From positions 1 through 6,844 of the forward strand of contig JAGVUS010000024.1 of the NCBI GenBank assembly GCA_019136175.1: a stretch of 6,844 nt of DNA, in the 5' to 3' direction. This document shows positions 6,223-6,844 of the stretch, piece after piece (the first letter of the stretch is position 1; each line of letters opens with the position of its first letter). The position numbers and the translations under genes are program-made. A model generated the notes under the pieces. That model did not search any database. It was not told the origin of the DNA and saw nothing but the letters and a program-made list of their open reading frames with translations. The DNA is from Chloroflexota bacterium. Lineage in GTDB: Bacteria > Chloroflexota > Anaerolineae > Anaerolineales > Anaerolineaceae.

Positions 6223-6844
6223 TTTGTTTAGAAACATCATTTGGATAATGGGAGGCGGTGATCTGGGCAGCGGAGTGGCAATACGCCTTATTCGCGCAGG
6301 TTTTCCGGTTGTTATCTCTGAACTGCCTGAACCGATGGCGGTTCGGAGAACGGTATCTTTCTCTGAGGCTATTTATGATGGATCAACCAGTGTTGAGGAT
6401 ATTACTGCCGTAAAAATATGTGACATAAAGGGAATTAATGAAGCATTATCCAATAACCTGATTCCTGTTTTAGTGGATCCTGACATGAAGTCCTGCTGTC
6501 AATTTAAACCCGACATACTGGTTGATGCGCGGATGACCAAATTGCCGCCAAAGTGGACGCATCCAGCAGCTCCTTTTGTGATTGGATTGGGACCAGGTTT
6601 TGATGCGGGGAAAAATTGTCATGCGGTCGTGGAAACAAATCGAGGACATTTTCTTGGGCGGGTATATTGGAACGGAACCGCTCAACCTGATACAGGTATA
6701 CCAGGAAAGGTTCATCAGATGGACACAAACCGCGTTCTGAGGTCTCCAGCAAGTGGATTGTTATCCACAACAATCAATATCGGCGACTGGGTCGATGCCA
6801 ATCAGGTTGTTGGACGTGTGAACGGACTTGATATCATTGCCCCT
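6209..6844 (+). CDS. yqeB: YqeB/EF2563-family selenium-dependent molybdenum hydroxylase system protein, 3'-truncated (212 aa visible)
   Basis: YqeB is a conserved member of the gene set (with YqeC, a MocA-like nucleotidyltransferase and SelD) that tracks selenium-dependent molybdenum hydroxylases, enzymes whose selenium is a labile cofactor ligand rather than selenocysteine. Its biochemical step is not established. Visible features: a nucleotide-binding-like strand and glycine loop, IIWIMGGGDLGSG at 10-22; SELPEPMAVRRTVSFSEA at 37-54; VDARMTK at 105-111; and the hallmark segment GLGPGF at 127-132 followed by CHAVVETNRGH at 137-147. From about 176 (VLRSPASG, then IGDWVDANQVVGRV) it resembles a biotinyl/lipoyl-like hairpin domain, cut off by the window edge; I expect about 50 more residues. 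The ATG at 6209 immediately follows an in-frame TGA (6206-6208) and is the first possible start; TTG 6224 is an alternative. ATG 6248 would delete the first strand. No clear ribosome binding site is seen, and the 14-base overlap with the Mo subunit suggests translational coupling. Confidence 0.9.
   Translation, partial: MNWTNLFRNIIWIMGGGDLGSGVAIRLIRAGFPVVISELPEPMAVRRTVSFSEAIYDGSTSVEDITAVKICDIKGINEALSNNLIPVLVDPDMKSCCQFKPDILVDARMTKLPPKWTHPAAPFVIGLGPGFDAGKNCHAVVETNRGHFLGRVYWNGTAQPDTGIPGKVHQMDTNRVLRSPASGLLSTTINIGDWVDANQVVGRVNGLDIIAP

Larger units (their letters stand above)
1..6844 (+). other. Probable operon for selenium-type molybdenum hydroxylase(s), open at both ends
   Basis: All six genes are on the same strand with junctions of -8, +8, +2, +19 and -14 bases, leaving no room for an internal terminator or separate promoter. 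The content is functionally coherent: two Mo subunits, one FAD/FeS subunit, an XdhC maturation factor and YqeB, with one unexplained membrane protein. The promoter must lie upstream of base 1, and further maturation genes would be expected beyond 6844. Confidence 0.8.

Noticed and set aside
6223..6247. Possible terminator or promoter after the second Mo subunit
   Set aside because: No hairpin with a T-run or clear -35/-10 pair is visible, and the next gene already begins at 6209.
6248..6250. ATG at 6248 as start of the YqeB-like gene
   Set aside because: It would remove most of the first beta strand before GGGDLGSG, and no ribosome binding site precedes it. The ATG at 6209 keeps the strand.

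Overview
The window is one continuous, plus-strand gene cluster for molybdenum hydroxylases of the xanthine dehydrogenase (XDH) family. It holds six protein genes, truncated at both ends. No RNA gene, mobile element, CRISPR array, promoter or terminator is convincing, and no gene-free stretch exceeds about 20 bases.

Layout: (1) 1-1359, the C-terminal part of a molybdopterin-binding large subunit. (2) 1352-2149, an XdhC/CoxI-family maturation factor. (3) 2158-3576, an electron-transfer subunit with an FAD domain at the N-terminus fused to a two-cluster [2Fe-2S] domain at the C-terminus. (4) 3579-3968, a 129-residue protein with two predicted membrane segments and no function I recognise. (5) 3988-6222, a complete second molybdopterin-binding subunit. 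(6) 6209 to the window edge, a YqeB/EF2563-family protein, the marker of the selenium-dependent molybdenum hydroxylase system. Junctions run from a 14-base overlap to a 19-base gap, and four of the five downstream genes have a Shine-Dalgarno-like sequence, so this looks like one operon that started upstream and continues downstream.

How the genes work together (inference from families): a large subunit oxidises an N-heterocycle or aldehyde-like substrate at the Mo centre, and electrons pass through the [2Fe-2S] clusters to FAD on the fused subunit. XdhC handles the molybdenum cofactor and its terminal sulfur or selenium ligand, and YqeB points to a selenium-containing, selenocysteine-independent active site. 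Two different large subunits appear to share one FAD/FeS subunit, unless another set lies upstream. The substrate cannot be read from the window: the Mo subunits keep the catalytic Glu and core cofactor motifs, but the position I align to bovine XDH Arg880 is not Arg.

Organism: a bacterium with moderate GC content, using Shine-Dalgarno-led, tightly packed genes. The selenium-dependent hydroxylase set suggests an anaerobe or facultative anaerobe. The FAD-FeS fusion and the style of the small membrane protein remind me of Chloroflexota (Anaerolineae-like) genomes, but this is a weak impression and Firmicutes or another anaerobic phylum cannot be excluded.
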